Below are positions 1-9,689 of a stretch of 25,991 bases of DNA, piece by piece (position 1 is the first letter of the stretch; each line of letters starts with the position of its first letter). A program made the position numbers and the translations under genes. This stretch comes from Candidatus Rifleibacteriota bacterium (GTDB lineage: Bacteria; UBP17; UBA6191; JACPRK01). Where the stretch lies: assembly GCA_016213865.1 (NCBI GenBank), contig JACQZL010000294.1, positions 1 to 25,991 of the forward strand. Reading direction: 5' to 3'. The notes under the pieces are model-generated. The model made no database searches. It was not told the origin of the DNA and saw nothing but the letters and a program-made list of their open reading frames with translations.

Positions 1-1
1 C

Positions 2-1264
2 TGGGACGGCTCAAGCCTCGACAACAAGTGGCCCATGCTGGGCAAGTTCCAGTACGGTGTCGGCGACGATCCTCGCAACAAGAACACGGCCCACGGCGGC
101 CTGGGTCTCAAGACCGGCGGCGCCGAGTTCGGCTTCGATCTCTCGTACGCCAACACGCGCTGGAACCTGGCCAACACCGACTTCGTCAATGACGCTGCCC
201 AGAACGACCTGCCGGCCTCCGGCTCCTACGTCTACGCAGCCGACCGGATCACCGACTGGGGGCCGTTCACGAACGGCGTCGTGTTCGACGTCGAGAACGG
301 CAGCTCGGTCCCGGCCTTCAACGCCACCAGTTCGGTCAGCGCCATCGGTCCGGACGTGGCCAAGTGGGCGCGGGTCGACTGGGCGGCAGTCAGTAACGCG
401 CAAGCCAAGCAGTACGAGAACGTCAACTACCGCGTCACCGAGTACGACATCAAGGACATCGAAATGCCGATGCCCATCTTCCTGAACAACGCGGCGTCGA
501 TCACGTCGACGATCGGGGCCGAGAGCCTCGACCGGACGGTGACGGCAGCGATCACGACGCCAGGCGTGGCCAGCCGCCAGCGAAAGTCGGGCCCGACCGG
601 GATCGGTTCAGTCGCAATCCAGGACGGCGATCCGCCCAACGTCAGCATCGAGGTCGTCGAGTTCAAGGAGGGCACGCCGGTGGTCTTTGTGGCCTCCACG
701 GACTTCGGGCGCGACTGGAGCAACTCGCCGCTCGACCTCGTCGGCGCGTGGCAGTGCTTCAAGGCTTCGGCCGACAGCCGCAAGGCGTACGACGCGACGC
801 CCAGCGAGCGCCGGGCAGCGCAGGTCACCCTGCCGACGGGCTCGGCCAACCGGATGAACCAGACGACCGTGATGGACTTCCGCGCCCCGACCTTCGTGCC
901 GCCCGGTACCAGCCTCAACTACCGCATCGAAGAGGACGTGCGGTTCCGTGTCACGGCCCGGGCTTGCGACAACGGCAGCTCGGCGCAGAATATCAAGCTC
1001 ACCATCAAGGGCGAGGACTCGGAAGGCTCAGTGCAGAATCCCTTCCCCAAAGCAGAGAAGTTGCTGGGTTCAGTCGGCATCGACGCGGGCGGCATCGCGA
1101 TGGTCCAGGGCACGCACTTCTACTCGCGCGCGGGCGAGGACGACGTTATCCACGTCACTGCAGAGGACCTGAACGGCAACCGCCGCGAGGTGGTCCTCCA
1201 CCTCGACGTCGGCGCCCACCCGACCGACTACCGCATCATCGGCGACGGCGTCCGGAAACAGTAA
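2..1264 (+). CDS. Secreted or surface protein of unknown function, 5' end cut off by the window
   Basis: The reading frame is open from base 2 and ends with TAA at 1262-1264, leaving about 420 visible residues. The true start lies upstream of the window. I do not recognise the family. The composition is rich in Gly, Ala, Asn, Thr and Asp, and poor in Cys (two seen, in AWQCF and RACDN). There is no hydrophobic membrane segment. The C-terminal third alternates short hydrophobic stretches with polar turns, as in beta-sandwich extracellular domains (for example VRFRVTARACD, IKLTIKGED, DDVIHVTAED, REVVLHLDV). This is consistent with an exported adhesive or cell-surface protein, but that is inference. 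A strong terminator follows 15 bases after the stop, so this is the last gene of its transcript. The coding call is secure from codon bias and length; the function is not. Confidence 0.75.
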   Translation, partial: WDGSSLDNKWPMLGKFQYGVGDDPRNKNTAHGGLGLKTGGAEFGFDLSYANTRWNLANTDFVNDAAQNDLPASGSYVYAADRITDWGPFTNGVVFDVENGSSVPAFNATSSVSAIGPDVAKWARVDWAAVSNAQAKQYENVNYRVTEYDIKDIEMPMPIFLNNAASITSTIGAESLDRTVTAAITTPGVASRQRKSGPTGIGSVAIQDGDPPNVSIEVVEFKEGTPVVFVASTDFGRDWSNSPLDLVGAWQCFKASADSRKAYDATPSERRAAQVTLPTGSANRMNQTTVMDFRAPTFVPPGTSLNYRIEEDVRFRVTARACDNGSSAQNIKLTIKGEDSEGSVQNPFPKAEKLLGSVGIDAGGIAMVQGTHFYSRAGEDDVIHVTAEDLNGNRREVVLHLDVGAHPTDYRIIGDGVRKQ

Positions 1265-1278
1265 GCACGCCATCCTTC

Positions 1279-1313
1279 AGCCCCGGGGCCCCCCTAAGGC
1301 CTCGGGGCTTTTT
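1279..1313 (+). terminator. Rho-independent terminator
   Basis: A 12-bp stem pairs 1279-1290 with 1298-1309 (one G-U wobble), around a 7-base loop CCCCTAA. A run of five T follows at 1309-1313. It sits just after the stop at 1264. Because the convergent vapC gene ends at 1336, the hairpin may also help separate the two opposing transcripts. Confidence 0.85.
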
Positions 1314-1335
1314 CGTGATGTGGAAGCTGAAAGGC

Positions 1336-1722
1336 TCAGTACGGCCGCTTGGTGACGACACCCGGGAGCTTCCGGAAGTGCTTGAGGTTCGCCGAGAGCA
1401 GAGGCACCCCCAAACGACTGGACGAGGCAGCGATGAGACAGTCCAGAGCACCGACCCCGTCCGACAGATGAAACCGCCGATACCACCGCAGCGAGACCTG
1501 GCAATCAGCTTCAACCACCGGGATCACCTGGAAATGCCCGAGCATCCGATCGAGGCGCAGCTCTTCTCGCCGGTTGCGGCAACCCGCCAGCAACTCGAAC
1601 CAGGTCAGGACGGAGACGGCCAGCCTGTCCTTTTCCCGACACTCTCGGAGCCAGGCTCTTGCTGGTTCGTGCCCCCGGGCAAGGTCCACCAGGATCGTCG
1701 TGTCGACAAGTGCTTCAGCCAC
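1336..1722 (-). CDS. vapC: VapC-type PIN-domain toxin ribonuclease
   Basis: This is a 128-residue protein of typical VapC length. PIN-domain acidic and polar positions are visible: D7 in LVDTTILVDL, E43 in WFELLAG, D94 in ALDCLIAAS and N112 in LLSANLKHF. PIN toxins are Mg-dependent endoribonucleases that cleave tRNA or other RNA and are held inactive by a cognate antitoxin. The chosen start is GTG at 1722, because the frame has no closer start before the conserved first strand and it overlaps the antitoxin stop by eight bases (GTGGCTGA). Such overlap is typical of co-translated toxin-antitoxin pairs. The gene is antisense to its neighbours on both sides. Family assignment is strong. The RNA target cannot be told from sequence. 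Confidence 0.88.
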   Translation of the reverse strand: MAEALVDTTILVDLARGHEPARAWLRECREKDRLAVSVLTWFELLAGCRNRREELRLDRMLGHFQVIPVVEADCQVSLRWYRRFHLSDGVGALDCLIAASSSRLGVPLLSANLKHFRKLPGVVTKRPY

Positions 1723-2008
1723 GATCTCCGCGTCTCTCCAAACTGCGCCGGAGTGACTCGACGAACGAGGCCGAGTCGGCAAGGTCGTCGCGGTCTCTCC
1801 ACATGCCAACGAACGGTTCGTCGAGAACGTCTCGGCGACGCCTCGGAGCTGGCTGTCGAGACGCGAGCTCGGGCAGCAGCAGGATGACCTCCACCTCCCC
1901 CTCGGGCGCCTCAACTGTCTGCTCTACCACCACGCGGCCTTGCCGGTCGACACGTCCTGGCAACCTTACCGCTCTCAGCGAACTTGGGGCAGCGCTGGTG
2001 CGTTTCAT
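1715..2008 (-). CDS. vapB: VapB-type antitoxin of the PIN toxin
   Basis: This is a 97-residue protein encoded directly upstream of vapC. The N-terminal half (RLPGRVDRQGRVVVEQ ... EVEVILLLPE, residues 15-47) has the short beta-rich form seen in small antitoxins with an AbrB-like or related N-terminal domain. The C-terminal part has the motif FVGMWRDRDDLADSASFVESLR (residues 66-87, given here as key pattern GMW-DRDD-DS-LRR). That pattern is common in antitoxins paired with PIN toxins, where this tail binds the toxin. I chose ATG 2008 because AAGGTG lies six bases upstream. GTG 2017 is an in-frame alternative but overlaps that ribosome binding site. The antitoxin normally also represses its own operon; that is family knowledge, not seen here. 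Confidence 0.82.
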   Translation of the reverse strand: MKRTSAAPSSLRAVRLPGRVDRQGRVVVEQTVEAPEGEVEVILLLPELASRQPAPRRRRDVLDEPFVGMWRDRDDLADSASFVESLRRSLERRGDRG

Positions 2009-2028
2009 GGAGTTCACCTTCGGTGTGG

Positions 2029-2058
2029 ACTCTACACCGATTCGCGAGGCCTCGCCAA
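2029..2058 (-). promoter_or_regulatory. Candidate promoter of vapBC
   Basis: On the minus strand, TTGGCG (2058-2053) and TAGAGT (2034-2029) are separated by 18 bases. The predicted start of transcription is about 15 bases before ATG 2008, which leaves room for the AAGGTG ribosome binding site. It lies in the 81-base divergent gap between vapB and mrfA, where an autoregulatory VapBC complex would be expected to act. Confidence 0.35.
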
Positions 2059-2089
2059 GGTGCCGACCTGCTATCCTGCTCGAGTCGCG

Positions 2090-4380
<2,291 letters not shown>

Positions 4381-4384
<4 letters not shown>

Positions 4385-5652
4385 GCCTGGTCGATCGGCT
4401 CCGCCGGATGGGCGCACTGAGGGGGCTCGTGGCGCCGGAGGCTCCCGAGACGACGGCAGACCCCGAGACCGCAAGCGGAGGCGAGCGGTCTCAGTCCCTT
4501 GCCGTCACCGGCCCCGACCGCGAGCTGCTGCCGCGGACCGTGACTTGCACGAACATGCACGGCACGTTCCTCCTGCGCGAGGCCGATTACGGGCTGGAGC
4601 ACGTTCACGGCACGTTCAGCCTGGGCAGGTTCCTCGACTGCGAGCAGCGGACGCTGGAGATCCTGGCCCGCAACCGCTCTCTCGGCAACCTGGACCTGAG
4701 CCGAGCCGCCTTCCTCGACACCGAGACGACGGGGCTCTCCGGCGGGACAGGGACGATCGCCTTCCTGGTCGGCCTGGCGCGGCTCGAGGACGGGGTCTTC
4801 CGGGTGCGCCAGCTCTTTGTCAGGGACTTCGACGAAGAGACGGCGATGCTCTACCAGCTCGGCCTCCTGCTGGAAGGGGCGAGCTGCCTCGTCACGTACA
4901 ACGGCAAGAGCTTCGACGTGCCGCTGCTGGTGGGGCGATACGTGGCCAACCGCCTCCGGGGACCGGACCTGTACGGGATGCCCCACCTGGACCTGCTGCA
5001 CTCGGCCCGGCGCCTCTGGCGGCACGAGTTCGCAGAGCTGTCGCTGGGATGCCTGGAGCGCGCGATGCTGGGGATCGAGCGCACGGGCGACGTCCCCGGA
5101 GCGCTCATCCCGGCGCTGTACGTACGGTACCTGACCACGAAGCGCGCCGACCTGATGGAGCCGGTCCTGCACCACAACGAGCTCGACGTCCTGAGCCTCG
5201 CGACTGTCCTGGCCGCCGGTGCGCGGGCCTGCCGCGGCGAGGGCGAGCGGCCGGGCGAATGCTATGGGATGGCCCGCACGCTCGACCTGCTCCGGGAGAC
5301 TGAAGAGGCGGCCGCGGGCTACCGGCGCGCCCTGGAGCGTGTTCAGGAGCCGGCCCTGGAACGTCGGGTGCGCAAGGACCTGGCGGCGGTCCTGGCCCGC
5401 GGGGGCCGCTTCAACGAATCGGAGACCGAGTGGGCTGTCGTCGCCGAGAAGTGGCAGGACCTGGACGCCCTGGAAGCGCTGGCCAAGGCCGCGGAGCACC
5501 GGCACCGGGACTTCGCGCGGGCCGTGGCGCTGGTGAAGCAAGCCCTGGCGCGATTGCACTCGCCCCTCTTGCGTTCAGTGGCCAGCCAGGGCAAGCGGCG
5601 TTCGGCGTTTCAGGCGCGCCTTTCGCGACTGGAGCGGAAGCTGGAAGCGTGA
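4381..5652 (+). CDS. mrfB: MrfB/YprB-type DEDDh exonuclease with C-terminal helical repeats
   Basis: This is a 423-residue ribonuclease-H-fold exonuclease. Exo I is FLDTETTG with D113 and E115, Exo II is YNGKSFD with D179, and Exo III is HHNELD with H264/H265 and D269. Together they give a full DEDDh metal site. Residues about 290-423 are helix-rich with TPR-like periodicity (LLRETEEAAAGYRRALE, ALEALAKAAEH). MrfB of B. subtilis has the same order of exonuclease domain then tetratricopeptide region, and acts with MrfA in mitomycin-damage repair. I chose TTG 4381. It overlaps the mrfA stop as TTGA, has GGGTGG just upstream, and gives the N-terminus MSLVDRLRRM, resembling the family start. ATG 4408 is an alternative. 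The N-terminal segment to about residue 50 is poorly conserved. Confidence 0.88.
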
Positions 5653-5710
5653 GGCCGGCGGGGGGCAGGGTGCCACCACAGGGCGCCCCGCCGCCCGTAG
5701 ACTGCGGTCC

Positions 5711-5717
5711 GAAGGAG
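5711..5717 (+). promoter_or_regulatory. Ribosome binding site that fixes the obg start
   Basis: GAAGGAG ends eight bases before TTG 5726. An upstream in-frame GTG at 5717 overlaps this site and so cannot use it. The TTG start gives the family-typical N-terminus MFIDEVKIYV. Confidence 0.8.
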
Positions 5718-5725
5718 TGACGCCA

Positions 5726-7000
5726 TTGTTCATCGATGAAGTGAAGATCTACGTGGAGGCCGGCGCGGGCGGCCGTGGCAGCGCCAGCATGCGGCGAGAG
5801 AAGTTCGTCCCGCACGGAGGCCCGGCGGGTGGAAACGGCGGCCGCGGCGGCGACGTGATCTTGAAGGCCACACGCCACGCCAGCACGCTCGCCTTCTACT
5901 ATCGCCGCCGGCACTTCCGCGCCGACGGAGGGGCCCACGGCGGGACCAACGATCGGTACGGCAAGTACGGAAAGCCGCTGGTCCTGGAGGCACCTCTCGG
6001 GACCCTCGTCCGCGACGCCGGGGAGGGGGCCGTCATGGCCGACCTCCAGTGCGACGGCGACACCTTCGTGATCGCCCGGGGAGGGCGCGGCGGCCGCGGC
6101 AGCACGGCCCTCACGCGGGAACACCACCTGGCCCGCTACGCCGAGAACGGCGAGCCCGGAGAATCCCGATGGATTGTCCTGGAGCTGAAGCTGCTGGCCG
6201 ACGTGGGTCTGGTCGGCTTCCCCAACGTCGGCAAGTCGACGCTCATCTCGCGCGTCTCGGCGGCCCGGCCCAAGATCGCCGATTACCCGTTCACGACGCT
6301 CCAGCCTCACCTGGGCGTCGTGGCCTTCGATCGAGCGACGAGCTTCGTGATGGCCGACATCCCCGGCCTGGTCGAGGGCGCCCACGAGGGCAAGGGGATG
6401 GGCGACCGCTTCCTGCGCCACATCGAGCGCACGCGCTTGCTCCTTCACATGATCGACGTCTCCGGCTGGGAGGGCCGCAATCCGGTCGAGGACTGGCGGT
6501 CCATCAACCGTGAGCTCTCGGCCTGGCACCCCCAGCTCGCCGAGAAGCCTCAGGTGCTCGTGGCCAACAAGATGGACGTCGACACCTCCAAGGCCAACCT
6601 GCAGCGCCTGAAGAGGGCGGCCCGGCGGCCTGTCTTTCCCATTTCGGCCGTCACCGGCGAAGGGGTCGAGGCGTTGCTCGGCGAGCTGGCCAAGCTGCTG
6701 CCCACCCTGCCCTATTCCGACCTGCTGGCAAACGAGGCCTCGGTCCCGACGGGGGTCCTGCGGCAGCCGCCGCGCCCGCTATCGGTGGAGAAAGTCGCAC
6801 CCGGCCTCTTCGCGGCGAGCGGCACGCAGCTCGAACGGCTCGTCGCCCGCACCCCGATCCAGAACCCTTACGCCATGGCGGATCTGCAATCGAAGTTCTA
6901 CCGCATGGGTCTCTCGGAGTTGCTGGTCCAGGCGGGCGCCAACGCGGGTGACACGGTCACGATTGGCGGCTTCGAGTTCACCTACGTCCCCGACGAATGA
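5726..7000 (+). CDS. obg: Obg/CgtA GTPase (ribosome assembly, 50S-associated)
   Basis: This is a 424-residue protein with the complete Obg architecture. The Gly-rich Obg fold spans about residues 1-156 (many GG motifs such as GPAGGNGGRGGD). The G domain has G1 GFPNVGKS (164-171), G3 DIPG (211-214), G4 NKMD (281-284) and G5 SAVTGEG. A C-terminal OCT domain covers about 345-424 (ERLVARTPIQNPYA, GDTVTIGGFEFTY). Obg is an essential GTPase of large-subunit maturation and stress control. The rplU-rpmA ribosomal genes that often precede it are not next to it here; mrfB is. It overlaps nadD by ATGA, an old and common pairing. The TTG start is decided by the ribosome binding site at 5711-5717. Confidence 0.96.
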   Translation: MFIDEVKIYVEAGAGGRGSASMRREKFVPHGGPAGGNGGRGGDVILKATRHASTLAFYYRRRHFRADGGAHGGTNDRYGKYGKPLVLEAPLGTLVRDAGEGAVMADLQCDGDTFVIARGGRGGRGSTALTREHHLARYAENGEPGESRWIVLELKLLADVGLVGFPNVGKSTLISRVSAARPKIADYPFTTLQPHLGVVAFDRATSFVMADIPGLVEGAHEGKGMGDRFLRHIERTRLLLHMIDVSGWEGRNPVEDWRSINRELSAWHPQLAEKPQVLVANKMDVDTSKANLQRLKRAARRPVFPISAVTGEGVEALLGELAKLLPTLPYSDLLANEASVPTGVLRQPPRPLSVEKVAPGLFAASGTQLERLVARTPIQNPYAMADLQSKFYRMGLSELLVQAGANAGDTVTIGGFEFTYVPDE

Positions 7001-7713
7001 AGGACCCCGTGCCACCACTCCCGGTCGTTCTGGCAGCGCGTGACGAGTCTCCGCAACGAGCGAGACCGGACCCGGGGCCGGCGGCCTCCGGACTGGCAGG
7101 AGGCGGCGCACGCGGCACGGGCCCGCCGGAGGTCTCTCCCGGCCCTCGACTGGGAATCCTGGGCGGGACCTTCGACCCCCCGCACGAGGGCCACCTGGAG
7201 ATGGCGCGCCTGGCACGTGACCTCGTCGCCCTCGACCGGGTCCTGTGGGTGCCTGTCCTCAGCCCCAGCCACAAGTCGGAGGCGACGGCCTCCTTCGAGG
7301 ACCGGCTGCGCATGACCGAGCTGGCCGTCGAGGGCGAACCGGCCATGGAGGCGAGCGACGTCGAGAGCAGGCTGGGCTTGCCGTCGTACACGGTGGACCT
7401 GCTGGCGGAGGTCGGCCGCCAGGCCGGCTCCCGGGCCCGGCTCTTCTTCATCGTCGGGGCCGACTCGCTCGAGCAGTTCCACCTTTGGGTCGAGTTCCGC
7501 GAAATCCTGAGGATGGCCACCCTGGTCGTCGTCAGCCGGCCGGGTCACGACTTCGCGAATCCCGTTCTGACCCCCGAGGACTGGGCCCGGGTCATCCTGC
7601 TGCCTGGACTTGCGAGCCCCGCCTCGTCGAGCCGGTTCCGGCAGTCGGGCGACGGCCTCGTCCCGCCTCGAGTGCTGCACTACATCGCAGCCCGCGACCT
7701 CTACCGCCGATGA
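6997..7713 (+). CDS. nadD: Nicotinate-nucleotide adenylyltransferase
   Basis: This is a 238-residue enzyme that adenylates nicotinate mononucleotide to deamido-NAD in NAD synthesis. The nucleotidyltransferase motif GGTFDPPHEGH is at 56-66. The second motif is SSSRFR near the C-terminus, followed by VPPRVLHYIAARDLY, matching the family's SSTxIR plus P-x-V-x-x-Y-I tail. ATG 6997 overlaps the obg stop as ATGA. The result is an N-terminal extension of about 50 Pro/Ala/Gly/Arg-rich residues before the first beta strand, which most NadD proteins lack. No closer ATG, GTG or TTG with a good ribosome binding site fits, so the extension may be real and disordered. The rsfS gene that often follows nadD is absent. 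Confidence 0.94.
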   Translation: MKDPVPPLPVVLAARDESPQRARPDPGPAASGLAGGGARGTGPPEVSPGPRLGILGGTFDPPHEGHLEMARLARDLVALDRVLWVPVLSPSHKSEATASFEDRLRMTELAVEGEPAMEASDVESRLGLPSYTVDLLAEVGRQAGSRARLFFIVGADSLEQFHLWVEFREILRMATLVVVSRPGHDFANPVLTPEDWARVILLPGLASPASSSRFRQSGDGLVPPRVLHYIAARDLYRR

Positions 7714-9104
7714 CGGCCTCCGAGAGAGCGGCGCACCCCGGGTCGGCCCCCTCCCAACCCTCCCCCTCCGGGGGAGGCCAGGGGTCGGGGGAGCGCGGGT
7801 TGACCCGTCATTTGGGCCTCTTCGCGGCCACGTCGATCCTCGTCGGAGGCGTCGTCGGCTCGGGCATCTTCCTGGTGCCGGGCGAAATGCTGCGGGCAGC
7901 CGGGTCGGTGCCTCTGATGATGGCGGTCTGGCTCGCCGCGGGCGCGCTCTCGTTCCTGGGGGCGCTCATCTTCGCGGAGCTGGGCAGCCGCTTTCCGGAG
8001 GCCGGGGGAGAGTACGTTTACCTGCGGGAGGCCTTCGGACAGGGCGTGGCGTTCGTCTACGGATGGACCCTCTTCGCGGTGATCCAGTCAGGTTCGCTGG
8101 CGGCCGTGGCGGTCGCCTTCGGCGAGTACGCCGCTCGCGCTTGGGGCGGCGGGAGGCCGGGGCTCTGGGCCGCGGTCCTCCTCCTGGCGGCGGGCCTGGT
8201 GAACATGCGGACCGCGAGAGTGGCCGTCGCGCTGCAAGCCTCGGTGACGGTGACCAAGTGCCTGGCGTTGGGAGCGCTCTGCCTCGCGGTCTTCGTGGCG
8301 CCCGGTCGCGACCTGACGGCCCTGCGCGCCGGCACGGGCGATTCGACTCCGAGCTGGTCGGGGTTCGGCCTGGCGATGCTGGCAGCGCTCTGGGCCTACG
8401 ACGGCTGGAATGCGGTCAGCCTGGTCGCGGGCGAGGTCCGGGAGCCCCGGCGAAACCTGCCCCGGGCGCTGCTCGGGGGGCTGGGACTGGTGGTCATCCT
8501 CTACCTGCTGACGTCCTCGGCCTACGTGGTCTGTCTGGGCCCGGACCGGGTCGCCGCCTCGCGCCAACTCGCGGCGGACCTGGGCGCGCGCGTCCTCGGC
8601 GACCCCGGAGAGCGGCTGATGGCGGCCTTGATCGCGCTCTCGACCGGGGGGACCGTGCTGGGGATGATGCTGACCTGCCCGCGCACTTACTACGCGATGG
8701 CCAGAGACGGGGTCTTCCTGCGCGCCGCCGGCACGATCCACCCGCGCTGGGGGACGCCTCACGTGGCCGTCGTGCTGCAGCTCGCGTGGGCGTTCCTGTT
8801 GCTGGCCCTGGGGACCTTCGAGACGTTGTTGGCCTACGTGATGTTCTCGAACTTCTTCTTCTACGGTCTGACGGCGGCGGGATTGCCGGTTGTCCGCAGG
8901 GCCGGGGGCTCGGGGGGCTTCTCCGTGCCGGGCTATCCGTGGACCCCGGCGGTCTTCGTGGCCGCGTGCGCGGTGCTGACGGCCAACTCGCTCTGGGCCG
9001 ACCCCGCCTCGTCCGCAACGGGCCTGGCGCTGATGGTCTCGGGGCTGCCGATTTACTTCTGGACGCGCGGGCGGCCGGGAACCACGACCGGAACCGATCC
9101 GTGA
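7710..9104 (+). CDS. APC-family amino acid permease
   Basis: This is a 464-residue integral membrane protein with about twelve hydrophobic segments. The first membrane helix carries the APC signature GVVGSGIFLVPG, followed by the family-like ELGSRFPEAGGEYVYLREAFG region between helices 2 and 3. APC transporters exchange or import amino acids with protons or other amino acids. The substrate is not predictable here. ATG 7710 overlaps the nadD stop as ATGA. However, the first 30 codons run through a GC-rich palindromic repeat (7743-7794) and look unlike a protein. TTG 7800, giving MTRHLGLFAATS with GGGGGAG six bases upstream, is a serious alternative start. It is the end of the mrfA-mrfB-obg-nadD run. 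Confidence 0.88.
   Translation: MTASERAAHPGSAPSQPSPSGGGQGSGERGLTRHLGLFAATSILVGGVVGSGIFLVPGEMLRAAGSVPLMMAVWLAAGALSFLGALIFAELGSRFPEAGGEYVYLREAFGQGVAFVYGWTLFAVIQSGSLAAVAVAFGEYAARAWGGGRPGLWAAVLLLAAGLVNMRTARVAVALQASVTVTKCLALGALCLAVFVAPGRDLTALRAGTGDSTPSWSGFGLAMLAALWAYDGWNAVSLVAGEVREPRRNLPRALLGGLGLVVILYLLTSSAYVVCLGPDRVAASRQLAADLGARVLGDPGERLMAALIALSTGGTVLGMMLTCPRTYYAMARDGVFLRAAGTIHPRWGTPHVAVVLQLAWAFLLLALGTFETLLAYVMFSNFFFYGLTAAGLPVVRRAGGSGGFSVPGYPWTPAVFVAACAVLTANSLWADPASSATGLALMVSGLPIYFWTRGRPGTTTGTDP
7743..7794 (+). repeat. GC-rich palindromic repeat at the permease N-terminus
   Basis: CCTCCCCC (7759-7766) pairs with GGGGGAGG (7770-7777) around TCC. Further C-rich flank (CCCCCTCCC at 7747-7755) and G-rich flank (GTCGGGGGAG near 7785-7794) extend it imperfectly. 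It resembles the C-rich/G-rich palindromes often dispersed between genes. It lies just after the nadD stop and in frame with the permease start at 7710. Confidence 0.55.
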
Positions 9105-9127
9105 CTCGTGGGTGGAGGCCGCCCCCA

Positions 9128-9157
9128 TGGACGGACGGAAACACCAAGCGGTACACT
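9128..9157 (+). promoter_or_regulatory. Candidate promoter of hicBA
   Basis: TGGACG (9128-9133) and TACACT (9152-9157) are 18 bases apart, each matching four of six consensus bases. They lie in the 86-base gap between the permease and hicB, upstream of the GGGAGG ribosome binding site at 9176-9181. Confidence 0.3.
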
Positions 9158-9190
9158 GGGGACGGAGGATCTACCGGGAGGCGCGTGACG

Positions 9191-9418
9191 ATGCCCCGTT
9201 CAATCAAGGCTGTGGTAAGGAAGGGTGAGACGCACTTCATCGCCGAGTGTCTGGAGCTGCCGGTGGTAACCCAGGGCCGAGACCTGCAGGAGACGCTCCT
9301 CAACCTTCAGGAGGCTGTCTCACTTCATCTGGCCGGGGAAGATCTCGAGCAACTCGGATTTGGTACCGAGCCGTCCGTCCTGATTCTGTACGAGATGCCG
9401 CTGGCCCATGCCGCGTAA
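9191..9418 (+). CDS. hicB: HicB-family antitoxin, short form
   Basis: This is a 75-residue protein with the HicB partial RNase-H-like core. The strand pair IKAVVRKGETHFIAECLELP is followed by VVTQGRDLQETLLNLQEAV. This matches the family pattern of a strand, E/A-C-x-E-L/P, then G-x-T/D helix region. It stops after this domain and has no C-terminal helix-turn-helix or ribbon-helix-helix DNA-binding part, so it may not repress transcription by itself. ATG 9191 is preferred over GTG 9185 because GGGAGG sits nine bases before the ATG. It overlaps hicA by 11 bases. HicB neutralises the HicA ribonuclease. The antitoxin-first order is common in this family. Confidence 0.87.
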   Translation: MPRSIKAVVRKGETHFIAECLELPVVTQGRDLQETLLNLQEAVSLHLAGEDLEQLGFGTEPSVLILYEMPLAHAA

Positions 9419-9656
9419 GCTCAAGCGGCTCTCGGGGCAGCAGGTCATCGGCCTTCTGAAACGTCATGGATTCGACATCTGCGCGACGCGAGGCAGTCAC
9501 GTCAAGCTGCGACGTGTAACGGCAGACGGGCTGAGACAGACCTTGACCATTCCGAATCACCGAGAGCTAGACACAGGAACGCTGGCCGCGATCTTCCGCC
9601 AGGCCTGCAAGTACGTACCCGATAGACTGCTGGAACCGGATTTCTTCTCCGACTGA
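9408..9656 (+). CDS. hicA: HicA-family mRNA interferase toxin
   Basis: This is an 82-residue protein with the HicA double-stranded-RNA-binding-like fold. LSGQQVIGLLKRHGF is followed by ATRGSHVKLRR with the catalytic His31, then TLTIPNH and DTGTLAAIFRQACKY. The order matches the family (SGKEV, GFE-RQ-GSH, PxH, GTL-I-RQA). HicA is a small ribosome-independent mRNA-cleaving toxin. Its ATG lies inside the last codons of hicB, so the two are translationally coupled. The C-terminal extension after RQACKYV is 14 residues and unremarkable. Confidence 0.9.
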   Translation: MPRKLKRLSGQQVIGLLKRHGFDICATRGSHVKLRRVTADGLRQTLTIPNHRELDTGTLAAIFRQACKYVPDRLLEPDFFSD

Positions 9657-9689
9657 AGCGCTGCGCCTGTGATTGGAAGGAGTCACTCG

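Noticed and set aside
748..1887. Plus-strand frame overlapping the first gene and vapC
   Set aside because: It is low-complexity Arg/Pro/Gly-rich and crosses the terminator at 1279-1313 and the whole of vapC. It is not a gene.
1940..2089. N-terminal extension of mrfA
   Set aside because: It would overlap vapB on the other strand, has no ribosome binding site, and the residues show no helicase-like sequence. ATG 2090 is preferred.
8088..9128. Minus-strand open frame opposite the permease
   Set aside because: Its composition is Arg/Gln/Pro-rich with no family features. The permease on the plus strand has a clear APC signature and membrane helices.
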